From JBEGHD01 sp049334165 (GTDB lineage Bacteria > Bacteroidota > Bacteroidia > Flavobacteriales_D > Sanyastnellaceae): DNA of 64,000 nucleotides. The stretch's first letter is position 1, and every line of letters starts with the position of its first letter. The stretch lies in assembly GCA_049334165.1 (NCBI GenBank), contig JBEGHD010000001.1; one strand, written 5' to 3'. The notes beneath the pieces are model-generated. The model was not told the DNA's origin. It saw only the letters and a list, made by a program, of their open reading frames with translations, and did not search any database. Positions 17,745 to 25,934 of this stretch are shown here, piece by piece. The position numbers and the translations under genes were made by a program.

Positions 17745-18548
17745 ATGATAAAGGCAGGACCCATAGGAGTTTTTGACAGTGGTATTGGCGGATTAACCGT
17801 GGCTGATGCCATTCAGAAAAGACTACCGGCAGAGTCGATGATCTACTTTGGCGACACCGCTCACCTGCCCTACGGAGACAAATCGGCCGAATCAATCCGT
17901 CACTACTCAAAGCGTATTACAGAGTTTTTGATCGAAAAAGGTGCGAAAACCATAGTCATTGCCTGCAACACCGCAGCCAGCTACGCCACAGATGCCGTGA
18001 CAGAAGCAGCCGGTGAAATTCCAGTTGTTAATGTTATTGACCCGGTAGTTCGCTACGCAGCAGAAAATCACCAGTCTGGAAAAATCGGTGTTATCGGAAC
18101 CAAAGGAACGATCGCCTCCAGAGTTTATCCTCAGCAAATCGAAAAACTGAATTCTCAGATTGAAGTAGTTTCACAAGGAACTGCACTGCTGGCACCAATG
18201 ATCGAGGAAGGCTTTTTTGACAACAAGGTCTCACAAGAAATTATTGACTCTTACCTACAGTATCCTGACTTCAGAGACATCGAAGCGCTCATCTTGGGCT
18301 GCACGCACTATCCACTGATCAAACATCAGGTCGAGCACTTCTTCAAAGGGAAAGTGGAAATCCTCGATTCGGCATCGATTGTGGCACATGAAGTAGAAAG
18401 CATTCTTCGCAGCAATAATCTACTCACCACGGAGCAATCTGCCAGTCACGAGTTCTATATTTCAGATTTCACTAGGTCATTCGAAAGCAGCACGCGCATT
18501 TTCTTTGGTGAAAAACTCCACCTTGAAGAAGCCCGCATTTGGGACTAG
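17745..18548 (+). CDS. murI: Glutamate racemase
   Basis: MurI interconverts L- and D-glutamate, supplying D-Glu for peptidoglycan stems. The 267-residue protein has the N-terminal block PIGVFDSGIGGLTVA, GDTAHLPYGDKS, and the two catalytic cysteines Cys74 (VIACNTAAS) and Cys186 (LGCTHYPL) of the two-base mechanism. It lies directly downstream of the bamA-ompH transcript but after a terminator, so it probably has its own promoter. Its stop overlaps the stop of the opposing M23 peptidase gene by four bases (CTAG, 18545-18548). Confidence 0.96.
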   Translation: MIKAGPIGVFDSGIGGLTVADAIQKRLPAESMIYFGDTAHLPYGDKSAESIRHYSKRITEFLIEKGAKTIVIACNTAASYATDAVTEAAGEIPVVNVIDPVVRYAAENHQSGKIGVIGTKGTIASRVYPQQIEKLNSQIEVVSQGTALLAPMIEEGFFDNKVSQEIIDSYLQYPDFRDIEALILGCTHYPLIKHQVEHFFKGKVEILDSASIVAHEVESILRSNNLLTTEQSASHEFYISDFTRSFESSTRIFFGEKLHLEEARIWD

Positions 18549-19219
18549 CGCAGTCCGAGAATGAATTTTGGATCTGGACAGTTTTGAAGAAATCTTTCTG
18601 CCTCAGATTTGGCAGCCACTCCTGGATAATCACCTTTCTTTCCCTCCAGATTTTTGATCACCTGAAAGTGCAAATGTGGTGGCCATCCACCATTTTCTGA
18701 CTCATCACCGAGGGTTGCAAATTGCTGACCGGCTTTCACTTCACTTCCCTTTTCAAGTCCACTTAACGATTCCAGCGAGAGATGCCCATAAAGTGTGTAA
18801 AACACCAATCCATCAAGCTTGTGTTGCAGGATGATAGTTCCTCCGTAGTCTCCCAGGTTATCGTTGTTTCTGAAGCTGTGAACCGCACCATCCAGCGGAG
18901 CAAAAAGTGGTTCATGAGCATCGCACCAAAGATCAGAACCAAGGTGGATCGAACGCTCCTCAGATTCTCCGCTGTTGAAGTGTTTGAAGCGTCTGTAGAC
19001 CACGCGATCTTCCGCATAGCCGCCAATAGCAAATTGCTTTCCTTCAGCGGCCATTTTGTCCCAGATATATTTTTCCAGCGTTTCCACACTGTTCACCGTT
19101 ACAAAGGCTTCGTCTTTATTTCCTGCAGAGAGATCCAGCGTCATGGTGTTGGCAGAGGTGAGTTCAAATCGGAAAATGTTCTCGAAGCTTGTTGTAGCCA
19201 GCTTTTGTTCTAGTGTCAT
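18545..19219 (-). CDS. M23-family (LytM-type) metallopeptidase
   Basis: The 224-residue protein has a C-terminal peptidase M23 core: HLGSDLWCDAHEPLFAP (zinc ligands His and Asp), VFYTLYGHLS and the PPHLHFQVI histidine pair. M23 enzymes cut peptide cross-links in peptidoglycan. There is no recognisable signal peptide from the ATG at 19219, which is unusual for a cell-wall enzyme; a longer TTG-started frame also gives none. Export is therefore unclear, or it acts on another substrate. It follows the carbonic-anhydrase-like gene by 16 bp and ends in a 4-bp convergent overlap with murI. Confidence 0.82.
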   Translation of the reverse strand: MTLEQKLATTSFENIFRFELTSANTMTLDLSAGNKDEAFVTVNSVETLEKYIWDKMAAEGKQFAIGGYAEDRVVYRRFKHFNSGESEERSIHLGSDLWCDAHEPLFAPLDGAVHSFRNNDNLGDYGGTIILQHKLDGLVFYTLYGHLSLESLSGLEKGSEVKAGQQFATLGDESENGGWPPHLHFQVIKNLEGKKGDYPGVAAKSEAERFLQNCPDPKFILGLR

Positions 19220-19235
19220 AAAAAGTTGCTCTCTC

Positions 19236-19751
19236 TTAGTCGTGATACCACGATGAATATTTGACGTAGTTATTTGCAATTCGCTCAATTTCGCCAGAAA
19301 CGAGTTCGGGGCTGATCGACTTGACCCGCTTTGCCGGAACTCCTGCATAAACCGATCCCGGCTCAACTTCTGTGTTTTCGAGGACCACAGCTCCTGCAGC
19401 AATGATACTGTTTTTACCAATTTTAGCATGGTCCATTACAATTGCCCCCATACCGATCAAGACATTGTCTTCTACCGTGCAGCCATGGACGATAGCCCGG
19501 TGACCAATCGATACATTGTTGCCAATTGTAGTGGCCGCCTTTTGATAGGTGCAGTGAATGATAGCTCCGTCCTGGACGTTCACCTTGTTTCCCATCTTGA
19601 TGGAGTTCACGTCTCCGCGAATCACGGAGTTAAACCAAAAGCTGCACTGATCGCCTGAAACCACATCGCCAACGATAGTGGCCGTTTCGGCAAACCAGCA
19701 GTCTTTTCCGAAGTTGGGAGTGGTGTCTCTCAGTTTTTTAATAATTGCCAT
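19236..19751 (-). CDS. Gamma-carbonic-anhydrase-like hexapeptide-repeat protein (YrdA/PaaY family)
   Basis: The 171-residue left-handed beta-helix protein has repeated hexapeptides (for example TATIVGDVVSGDQCSFWFNS, IGNNVSIGHRAIVHGC, VLIGMGAIVMDHAKIG). The RGDV motif and the two HC/GH histidine positions are those that bind zinc in gamma-class carbonic anhydrases. Trimeric family members hydrate CO2 or act as acyl-group salvage enzymes; activity cannot be told from sequence. The ATG at 19751 is chosen over a TTG frame that reads through the upstream terminator. Only about 24 bp separate that terminator from the ATG, so read-through may matter for its expression. Confidence 0.85.
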   Translation of the reverse strand: MAIIKKLRDTTPNFGKDCWFAETATIVGDVVSGDQCSFWFNSVIRGDVNSIKMGNKVNVQDGAIIHCTYQKAATTIGNNVSIGHRAIVHGCTVEDNVLIGMGAIVMDHAKIGKNSIIAAGAVVLENTEVEPGSVYAGVPAKRVKSISPELVSGEIERIANNYVKYSSWYHD

Positions 19752-19775
19752 AATCACAAATTTTGCTTTCGAAGA

Positions 19776-19828
19776 TAAAAACAAAAAAGCCGCTAGAACC
19801 TGAAACGAGTTCAGGATGACTAGCGGCT
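19776..19828 (-). terminator. Nested-hairpin terminator downstream of secA
   Basis: AGCCGCTAG (19788-19796) pairs with CTAGCGGCT (19820-19828). Inside it a second stem CCTGAA/TTCAGG (19799-19804 with 19810-19815) closes a 5-nt loop. On the - strand a T-rich tract follows (plus-strand As 19776-19788). The inner CCTGAA...TTCAGG element recurs in the terminator at 36.6 kb. Confidence 0.85.
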
Positions 19829-19894
19829 CTATATTTTTTCTCACAGAAAGAGATTAAATTCGAAAGAGAGGCCTGCGTAGTTTTTACCATGCAT

Positions 19895-20025
19895 TAAGTT
19901 GAGCAGGCTGAATAGTCAGCTATTGAGGCTTGCGAAGTTTTCGAAAACAAGGAGTTCACCTTAGTGAATGACTGTTTTCAAAACCAGCATAACGAAGATA
20001 GCAGGCTATTCAGACAGTCAACTTA
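19895..20025. repeat. 131-nt imperfect palindrome overlapping the secA stop codon
   Basis: The outer arms TAAGTTGA (19895-19902) and TCAACTTA (20018-20025) are perfect, and the right arm contains the secA TAA (20023-20025). Next come CTGAATAG (19908-19915) with CTATTCAG (20006-20013), then GCTAT/ATAGC, then GTTTTCGAAAACA against TGTTTTCAAAAC, and a small apical hairpin GTTCAC-CTTA-GTGAAT. The whole can fold as one long interrupted hairpin in the 3' end of the secA mRNA. No ORF is inside. Confidence 0.7.
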
Positions 20026-23000
20026 GGCTTTGCCGTGGCAGTTTTTATATTTCTTGCCAGACCCACAAGGGCAAGGATCGTTTCGCCCCACCTTAGGCTC
20101 TGTCCTTACCTGAGTCTTCACCTTTTGCTGTTGGGGAGCCTGACCTCCCTGACGCTGTGCCGAAGCACTTTCTGCCAGGTTTTGAACTCCTGCCTTGCTC
20201 GTTTGCAAGTTTTGTGCTTGTTCCTGTTTTCTTGTTTTTGCGTCCTTCACCTGATCTGGAGCCACCGGCAAAGTGGATTTCACTAGGAAAGAGGCCACTT
20301 CGGAGTTCACCTTTTTCACCATTTGCGAGAATAGCTCGTAGGACTCAAACTTATAGATCAAAAGCGGATCCTTCTGCTCGTGAGCGGCAAATTGCACATT
20401 CGATCGAAGGTCGTCCATGTTTCTCAAGTGCTCTTTCCACTCATCGTCAATGATGGCGAGGGTAACACTCTTTTCTACCTCATCGGCAAGCGACAAGCCT
20501 TCGGTTTTGTATGCTTTCTCCAGATTGGCTACAACCTGTAGTTGTTTTCTTCCATCGGTGAAAGGCACCACAATGTCGCGGTAGCTGTTCGATTCATCTT
20601 CGTGAACTTTCTTAATAACGGGGAAAGCCTGCTTGGCCATCACTTCCGATTTCTTCACGTATTGCTCTGACGCTGCTTCGTAAAGTTTCTGCGAAAGTTT
20701 GTCGGGAGTCCCCGAAGTGAATTCTTCTTCTGTGAAAGGAGATTCGATTCCAAAGAATCGGTAAAGATCCAGCTTGAAGCTTTCAAAGTCTTTATTTGCC
20801 TGGTGATCGAGAATTACCGCTTCGGCCAAATCAAAGAACATATTGGCGATGTCGAGCTTCAGTCGCTCACCGAAAAGTGCGTGTTTTCTTCGTTTGTAGA
20901 TCACCTCACGTTGCGAGTTCATCACATCGTCAAATTCGAGAAGGCGTTTACGAATTCCGAAGTTGTTCTCCTCAACCTTTCTCTGTGCACGCTCAATCGA
21001 TTTGGTAATCATCGAGTGTTGAATCACTTCGCCTTCTTTGAGTCCGAGGCGGTCCATCATTTTTGCAATTCGGTCGGAACCGAAAACTCGCATCAAATCA
21101 TCTTCAAGAGAAACGTAAAACTGAGAAGAACCCGGATCTCCCTGACGACCGGCACGACCTCTAAGCTGGCGGTCAACTCGTCTGGAATCGTGGCGTTCTG
21201 TACCGATAATCGCGAGTCCACCGGCATCTTTCACACCTGCACCAAGCTTAATATCCGTACCACGACCGGCCATGTTCGTGGCGATTGTCACTGTTCCGGC
21301 TTTACCAGCTTCAGCAACAATGTCGGCCTCCTTTTGGTGCATCTTGGCGTTCAACACCTGGTGAGGAATTTCACGCATTTTGAGCATTTTACTCAAGAGC
21401 TCCGAAACTTCAACGGTGGTTGTACCAACAAGCACAGGACGACCATTATTCCGTAGATCCATGATCTCCTCAATAATCGCGTTGTACTTTTCGCGCTTGG
21501 TTTTGAAAACCATGTCTTGCCTGTCATCTCGGACAACCGGTTTGTTTGTCGGGATGATCATCACATCCAACTCGTAGATATCCCAAAGCTCGCCAGCTTC
21601 TGTCTCGGCAGTACCAGTCATACCGGCTAGCTTGTGGTACATTCTAAAGTAGTTTTGCAATGTCACCGAGGCGTAGGTTTGCGTTGCCGCCTCCACTTTT
21701 ACTTGCTCTTTCGACTCAATAGCCTGGTGCAATCCGTCAGAATATCTACGGCCTTCCATGATACGACCAGTCTGCTCGTCAACAATTTTCACCTTGTTGT
21801 CCATCACCACGTAGTCCACGTCTTTTTCAAAAAGCGCGTAGGCTTTGAGAAGTTGGTTCACCGTGTGCACACGTTGAGACTTTACAGCGTAGTCACGCAT
21901 AAGCTCATCCTTCTCCTTCAAAATTTCTTCCTCGGGCTTATCGGAGCTTTCTATCTGAGCGATCTCAGTTCCCACATCGGGCATGATGAAGAAATTGTCC
22001 TCTTCGAGGTTTTTCGAAATCAGATCAATCCCTTTTTCTGTGAGCTCAACCGCATTGTTTTTCTCTTCGATAGTGAAGAAAAGTTCTTGATCAGCTTTCC
22101 ACATTTCACGACTGTTGTCTTGCATGTAAAAAGCCTCCGTTTTGAGCATGGATTGCTTCACACCTTCCTCACTCAAAAACTTTATGAGAGCCTTGTTTTT
22201 CGGCAATCCACGATAAGCACGGAAAAGCGCAAGGCTACCCTCCTGAATATCTTCTTTTGATGCCGAGCCGTCTTGCAGTCCTTTGAGTTTCTTTTTGGCC
22301 TCGGCAAGTAGCTCGGTAACTTTTTGCTTTTGGGCTTTGTGGAGCAATTCCACTTTTGGCTTCAGCTCGTTGAACTCGTGCTGATCGCCTTTTGGAGTAG
22401 GACCAGAAATGATGAGTGGAGTTCTCGCTTCATCAATCAAAACCGAATCGACCTCATCGATGATAGCGTAGTGATGCTTGCGCTGAACCAGATTTTCGGG
22501 AACTTTGGCCATGTTATCGCGCAGGTAGTCAAAGCCAAATTCGTTGTTGGTTCCGTAGATTACATCGCACTTGTAGGCCCTTCTTCGCTCTTCTGAATTA
22601 GGCTGATGCTTGTCGATACAGTCCACAGAAAGACCGTGAAACTCGTGAATTGGCCCCATCCACTCGCTATCTCGTTTTGCGAGGTAGTTGTTCACCGTTA
22701 CAAGGTGAACTCCGCGGCCGGTGAGTGCATTCAGGAATACCGGAAGTGTTGAAACGAGAGTTTTACCCTCACCCGTTTGCATCTCTGCGACTTTTCCACG
22801 GTGAAGTGCCACTCCACCAATCAGCTGAACATCGTAGTGGAGCATATCCCAGGTAATGGTGTTTCCGGCTGCTACCCAAGAGTTTTGCCAAATGGCCTTG
22901 TCACCGGAAATTTCGATTGAGTCTCTTTGCGTTGCAAGTTCGCGGTCGAAGTCAGTGGCAGACACTTCGAGAGTTTCGTTTTCTTTAAATCTTCGAGCCG

Positions 23001-23364
23001 TTTCTTTTACGATTGCGAAAGCTTCGGGGAGAACTTCTTCGAGAAATTTCTCGAGTTTTTTATCGATGTCTGCTTCGATTTTATCGATTCGATCGTAGAT
23101 GCCCTCTTTGGAGTCGATGTCCATGTTGGGCGTTTCGTTCACCTCTTTTTTGAGCTGCTCAATTTCGGCCTCTTCCTCGCTGATGTGATCCTTTATTCGC
23201 TTCCGAAGCTCATCCGATTTCCCTCTAAGTTCATCGAGAGAAATGGATGAAAAAGATTCGAAATGCTCATTTATTTGATCGACAATTGGTTGAATTGCCG
23301 CAATATCTTTTTCGTGCTTATCCCCAAAAACTTTTTTGAGAATCTTCGTAACTGATCCAATCAT
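20023..23364 (-). CDS. secA: Preprotein translocase ATPase SecA
   Basis: The ATPase motor that drives unfolded preproteins through SecYEG. At 1113 residues it is about 200 longer than E. coli SecA, as is usual in Bacteroidota. Motifs seen: Walker A MQTGEGKTLVS (Lys201), the DEAD-like IIDEVDSVLIDEART, GRIMEGRRYSDGLHQAIE in the preprotein cross-linking region, ATNMAGRGTDIKLG and RQLRGRAGRQGDPGSS. The C-terminal zinc-binding tail NDPCPCGSGKKYKNCHG serves SecB or ribosome contact. Extra sequence lies between the first nucleotide-binding domain and the cross-linking domain (about residues 330-500). Its stop lies in the long palindrome. Confidence 0.97.
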   Translation of the reverse strand: MIGSVTKILKKVFGDKHEKDIAAIQPIVDQINEHFESFSSISLDELRGKSDELRKRIKDHISEEEAEIEQLKKEVNETPNMDIDSKEGIYDRIDKIEADIDKKLEKFLEEVLPEAFAIVKETARRFKENETLEVSATDFDRELATQRDSIEISGDKAIWQNSWVAAGNTITWDMLHYDVQLIGGVALHRGKVAEMQTGEGKTLVSTLPVFLNALTGRGVHLVTVNNYLAKRDSEWMGPIHEFHGLSVDCIDKHQPNSEERRRAYKCDVIYGTNNEFGFDYLRDNMAKVPENLVQRKHHYAIIDEVDSVLIDEARTPLIISGPTPKGDQHEFNELKPKVELLHKAQKQKVTELLAEAKKKLKGLQDGSASKEDIQEGSLALFRAYRGLPKNKALIKFLSEEGVKQSMLKTEAFYMQDNSREMWKADQELFFTIEEKNNAVELTEKGIDLISKNLEEDNFFIMPDVGTEIAQIESSDKPEEEILKEKDELMRDYAVKSQRVHTVNQLLKAYALFEKDVDYVVMDNKVKIVDEQTGRIMEGRRYSDGLHQAIESKEQVKVEAATQTYASVTLQNYFRMYHKLAGMTGTAETEAGELWDIYELDVMIIPTNKPVVRDDRQDMVFKTKREKYNAIIEEIMDLRNNGRPVLVGTTTVEVSELLSKMLKMREIPHQVLNAKMHQKEADIVAEAGKAGTVTIATNMAGRGTDIKLGAGVKDAGGLAIIGTERHDSRRVDRQLRGRAGRQGDPGSSQFYVSLEDDLMRVFGSDRIAKMMDRLGLKEGEVIQHSMITKSIERAQRKVEENNFGIRKRLLEFDDVMNSQREVIYKRRKHALFGERLKLDIANMFFDLAEAVILDHQANKDFESFKLDLYRFFGIESPFTEEEFTSGTPDKLSQKLYEAASEQYVKKSEVMAKQAFPVIKKVHEDESNSYRDIVVPFTDGRKQLQVVANLEKAYKTEGLSLADEVEKSVTLAIIDDEWKEHLRNMDDLRSNVQFAAHEQKDPLLIYKFESYELFSQMVKKVNSEVASFLVKSTLPVAPDQVKDAKTRKQEQAQNLQTSKAGVQNLAESASAQRQGGQAPQQQKVKTQVRTEPKVGRNDPCPCGSGKKYKNCHGKA

Positions 23365-23606
23365 TTCTGTAGTGTGAGTATTGTCTTTTCGTATCTGTTA
23401 GTGTGGGCTTCAATTCGTTTCCTCAACGCGGTTCTTCAACGCTAATTGCTCACCCGGGCAGCCACAAAAGTAGGGGTTTATCTTAAGATGAAAGCAGATT
23501 TGCGCCTTCGTTTGCAGCGCCCGAATTTACACCAAAACAGTGCCGTAGATTTTTGGCTGACATTGTGGCGCAACAAGTGAGTTTTCGATTCTATCGGGGA
23601 TCACTT

Positions 23607-24836
23607 CTAACTAAGGACCAAGGCCTTCCTCAAAGCCTCCGCCTTCAGCAAGCACTCTTCGTATTCTTTTTCCGGGATTGAACCAGAGGTGATGGCTCCG
23701 CCTACCATGGCAGAGAGGTAGTGATTCGCAGAGTTAAACTGCAAACTTCTGATCACCACGTTGAAGTCGAAGTCACCATCGGGAGTAATGTAACCAACGG
23801 AACCGGAGTAAAGTCCGCGCTTCATGTTTTCGTAGCGCTCAATCAATTGCATGGAACTGACCTTTGGCGCTCCGGTCATCGAACCCATGGGAAAAGTGCT
23901 TCGCAGGATTTTGGCTAAACCCACTTTCTCAGACACCTCGCAACTGACAGTGGAGATCATCTGATGGACAGTTTTGAACGAGTGAATTCCGCACAACTCA
24001 TCCACTTTTACCGAGCCTTTTCCGGCAAACCGAGACAAGTCGTTTCGCACCAGATCGGTGATCATCACATTTTCAGCTCGCTCTTTTGGGTCGTTTTGAA
24101 GTTGCTCCCTTAGTTCGCTGTCTTCAGCTTCATCTTTACCTCGCTTTGTAGTTCCCTTGATGGGCTGCGAAATGATTTTGTTTTTCTCTTTTTTGAGAAA
24201 ACGCTCGGGACTGGCGGAGATCAAAAACTGATCATCGAGTTTGTAAAAAGCTGAAAACGGAGCTTCGGAAAAACCATTCAATCGATGATAAACCGTAGCC
24301 GGGTCAATTTTGACATTCTCCGCAAAAAACTCCTGACAAAAGTTCATCTCGTAGACATCTCCGAGCTGGATGTGCTTCAAAATCCGGTTGATCGATTCAA
24401 TGTATTCTTTCCTGGAAATGCGATTTCTCAGAATCACCTCACCCTCTTTCTCAAAATTGAAAGTAGACTGTAACAGCTCCTCAATTTCAGTCCGGTGGAT
24501 TTTGCCGGTGTGAAAATTAAGCTCCCCATCGCGGTGTTCTACAACAATTTCGGGTTCGAAAAAATGAAGGTCGGGGAATTCCAGCGGACTTGCTGCTTTG
24601 GTCGATAAATCCTCTACTGCATTTTTTAGGTCGTAGCTGAGGTGACCAAAAAGCCAGGATTTTTTCTCTTTCTGAAATGCTTCGAGTTTTTCGAACGGTT
24701 GATCGTCCGCGGTGAGTGTAACCGATCGCTTTTCGCCCAGTGCAAGCATCCAACGGTTGTCTTGTGAGTTGCTGTTGAGCAGCATCACTTTTTCCCATCG
24801 TTTGCTCTTTAGCGCTGGCCAAAAAGAAAATTTCAT
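23607..24836 (-). CDS. pabB: Aminodeoxychorismate synthase component I (chorismate-binding)
   Basis: The 409-residue chorismate-utilising enzyme has SQPIKGTTKRGKDEAED, where Lys in PIKGT is characteristic of PabB (anthranilate synthase has PIAGT). Other family blocks are ENVMITDLVRNDLSRF, MGSMTGAPKVSSMQLIERYE, RGLYSGSVGYI and the MVGGAITSGSIPEKEYEEC end. With a glutaminase partner it makes 4-amino-4-deoxychorismate for folate; no pabA or pabC is adjacent. The ATG overlaps the hemH stop (ATGA at 24833-24836), so the two are translationally coupled. Confidence 0.9.
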   Translation of the reverse strand: MKFSFWPALKSKRWEKVMLLNSNSQDNRWMLALGEKRSVTLTADDQPFEKLEAFQKEKKSWLFGHLSYDLKNAVEDLSTKAASPLEFPDLHFFEPEIVVEHRDGELNFHTGKIHRTEIEELLQSTFNFEKEGEVILRNRISRKEYIESINRILKHIQLGDVYEMNFCQEFFAENVKIDPATVYHRLNGFSEAPFSAFYKLDDQFLISASPERFLKKEKNKIISQPIKGTTKRGKDEAEDSELREQLQNDPKERAENVMITDLVRNDLSRFAGKGSVKVDELCGIHSFKTVHQMISTVSCEVSEKVGLAKILRSTFPMGSMTGAPKVSSMQLIERYENMKRGLYSGSVGYITPDGDFDFNVVIRSLQFNSANHYLSAMVGGAITSGSIPEKEYEECLLKAEALRKALVLS

Positions 24837-25870
24837 GGCTGTTCCACTTCCATCCCCGCTCTTTCGAGAATCATTTCTTTGCAGGTTTCTACCCAGCGTG
24901 GATGTGTGTTTAGGCTTTCCACGAGCTGCACTTTTTCGCCACCGTGTTCTTCGAAAATCTCCTGGTACTCATCGCCAATCTCAATAAGCGTTTCGAGGCA
25001 GTCGGCCACAAAAGCTGGTGAGAAAACAAGTAGTTTCTTGTCGCCCTTTTTGGCTCTCTCGATCACCACCTTGTCGGAGAAAGGTTCGAGCCACTTTTTA
25101 TCAAGTCGCGACTGAAAACAAGTGGTGTACTGATCTTCTCTGAGACCCAGCTCAGATGCAATCAAGCGAGTTGTGGCATAGCTCGTTGCTTTATAACAAT
25201 GCGTATTCTCTTCGTTGATCTCGCTTTCGCAATTGTGGTTGGAGCACCTGCGATCTTCGTAAACCTTATCGACCTGCCTAACAGGAAGCCCGTGGTAGCT
25301 AAACAGAATGTGATCGTAATCCTCGAGGTTGTACTTTTTCGCTCTTTCAACTACTGTATCAATGTAACCCTTGCGATTATAAAACTGACCGATGGCAGTC
25401 ACCTCCGGAATTACATACCATTCTTTAATCAACCTCAGGGCTTTTTCGACAGCCGAGCCACTCGAAGCACTCGCGTATTGAGGGAAAAGCGGGAATAGAA
25501 TGACTTTGTCGTAATTCGCTTTGTTCATCCTGTCGAGGACGTCATTCAAACTCGGGTTACCGTAGCGCATGGCCAACTCAACCGTGAAGTTTGAAGGCAA
25601 CATTCCCTGCAACTGCTTTTTAAGCTCCTCACCGTGAACCAGAAGAGGAGAACCTCCGGCAATTTCCCAAAGCTCCCTGTAGATTTTGGCTGACTTTGGA
25701 GCTCTAAACGGCACGATGATTCCGTTCACCAACAGTTTGCGTGGCACCCATGGAATATCGATCACTCGCGGGTCATTCAAAAATTCCGCAAGATACTTCC
25801 TCACATCGCCAACCTTTGGACTGTCTGGCGTTCCCAGGTTAATAAGCAGCACTCCGACTTTCTTTTCCAT
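24833..25870 (-). CDS. hemH: Ferrochelatase
   Basis: This enzyme inserts ferrous iron into protoporphyrin IX as the last step of haem synthesis. The 345-residue protein starts KVGVLLINLGTPDSP and contains ILFSYHGLPVRQ with the catalytic histidine, FQSRLDKKWLEP, and the VFSPAFVADCLETLIEIG...E region that carries the second metal-path residues. Length and motifs match class I ferrochelatases. It lies between lpdA and pabB on the - strand. Haem is needed by the di-haem peroxidase and cytochrome c of this window, and hemA lies at the right end. Confidence 0.95.
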   Translation of the reverse strand: MEKKVGVLLINLGTPDSPKVGDVRKYLAEFLNDPRVIDIPWVPRKLLVNGIIVPFRAPKSAKIYRELWEIAGGSPLLVHGEELKKQLQGMLPSNFTVELAMRYGNPSLNDVLDRMNKANYDKVILFPLFPQYASASSGSAVEKALRLIKEWYVIPEVTAIGQFYNRKGYIDTVVERAKKYNLEDYDHILFSYHGLPVRQVDKVYEDRRCSNHNCESEINEENTHCYKATSYATTRLIASELGLREDQYTTCFQSRLDKKWLEPFSDKVVIERAKKGDKKLLVFSPAFVADCLETLIEIGDEYQEIFEEHGGEKVQLVESLNTHPRWVETCKEMILERAGMEVEQP

Positions 25871-25934
25871 AAGTTCAAATAATCGTTCTTCGCCTTTTTT
25901 GTCAGAGGATAAAAACCAATTTGTACGTTTTTGT

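Noticed and set aside
23607..24836. Anthranilate synthase component I (trpE)
   Set aside because: The PIKGT motif with lysine points to PabB; TrpE has PIAGT. No trp genes are nearby.
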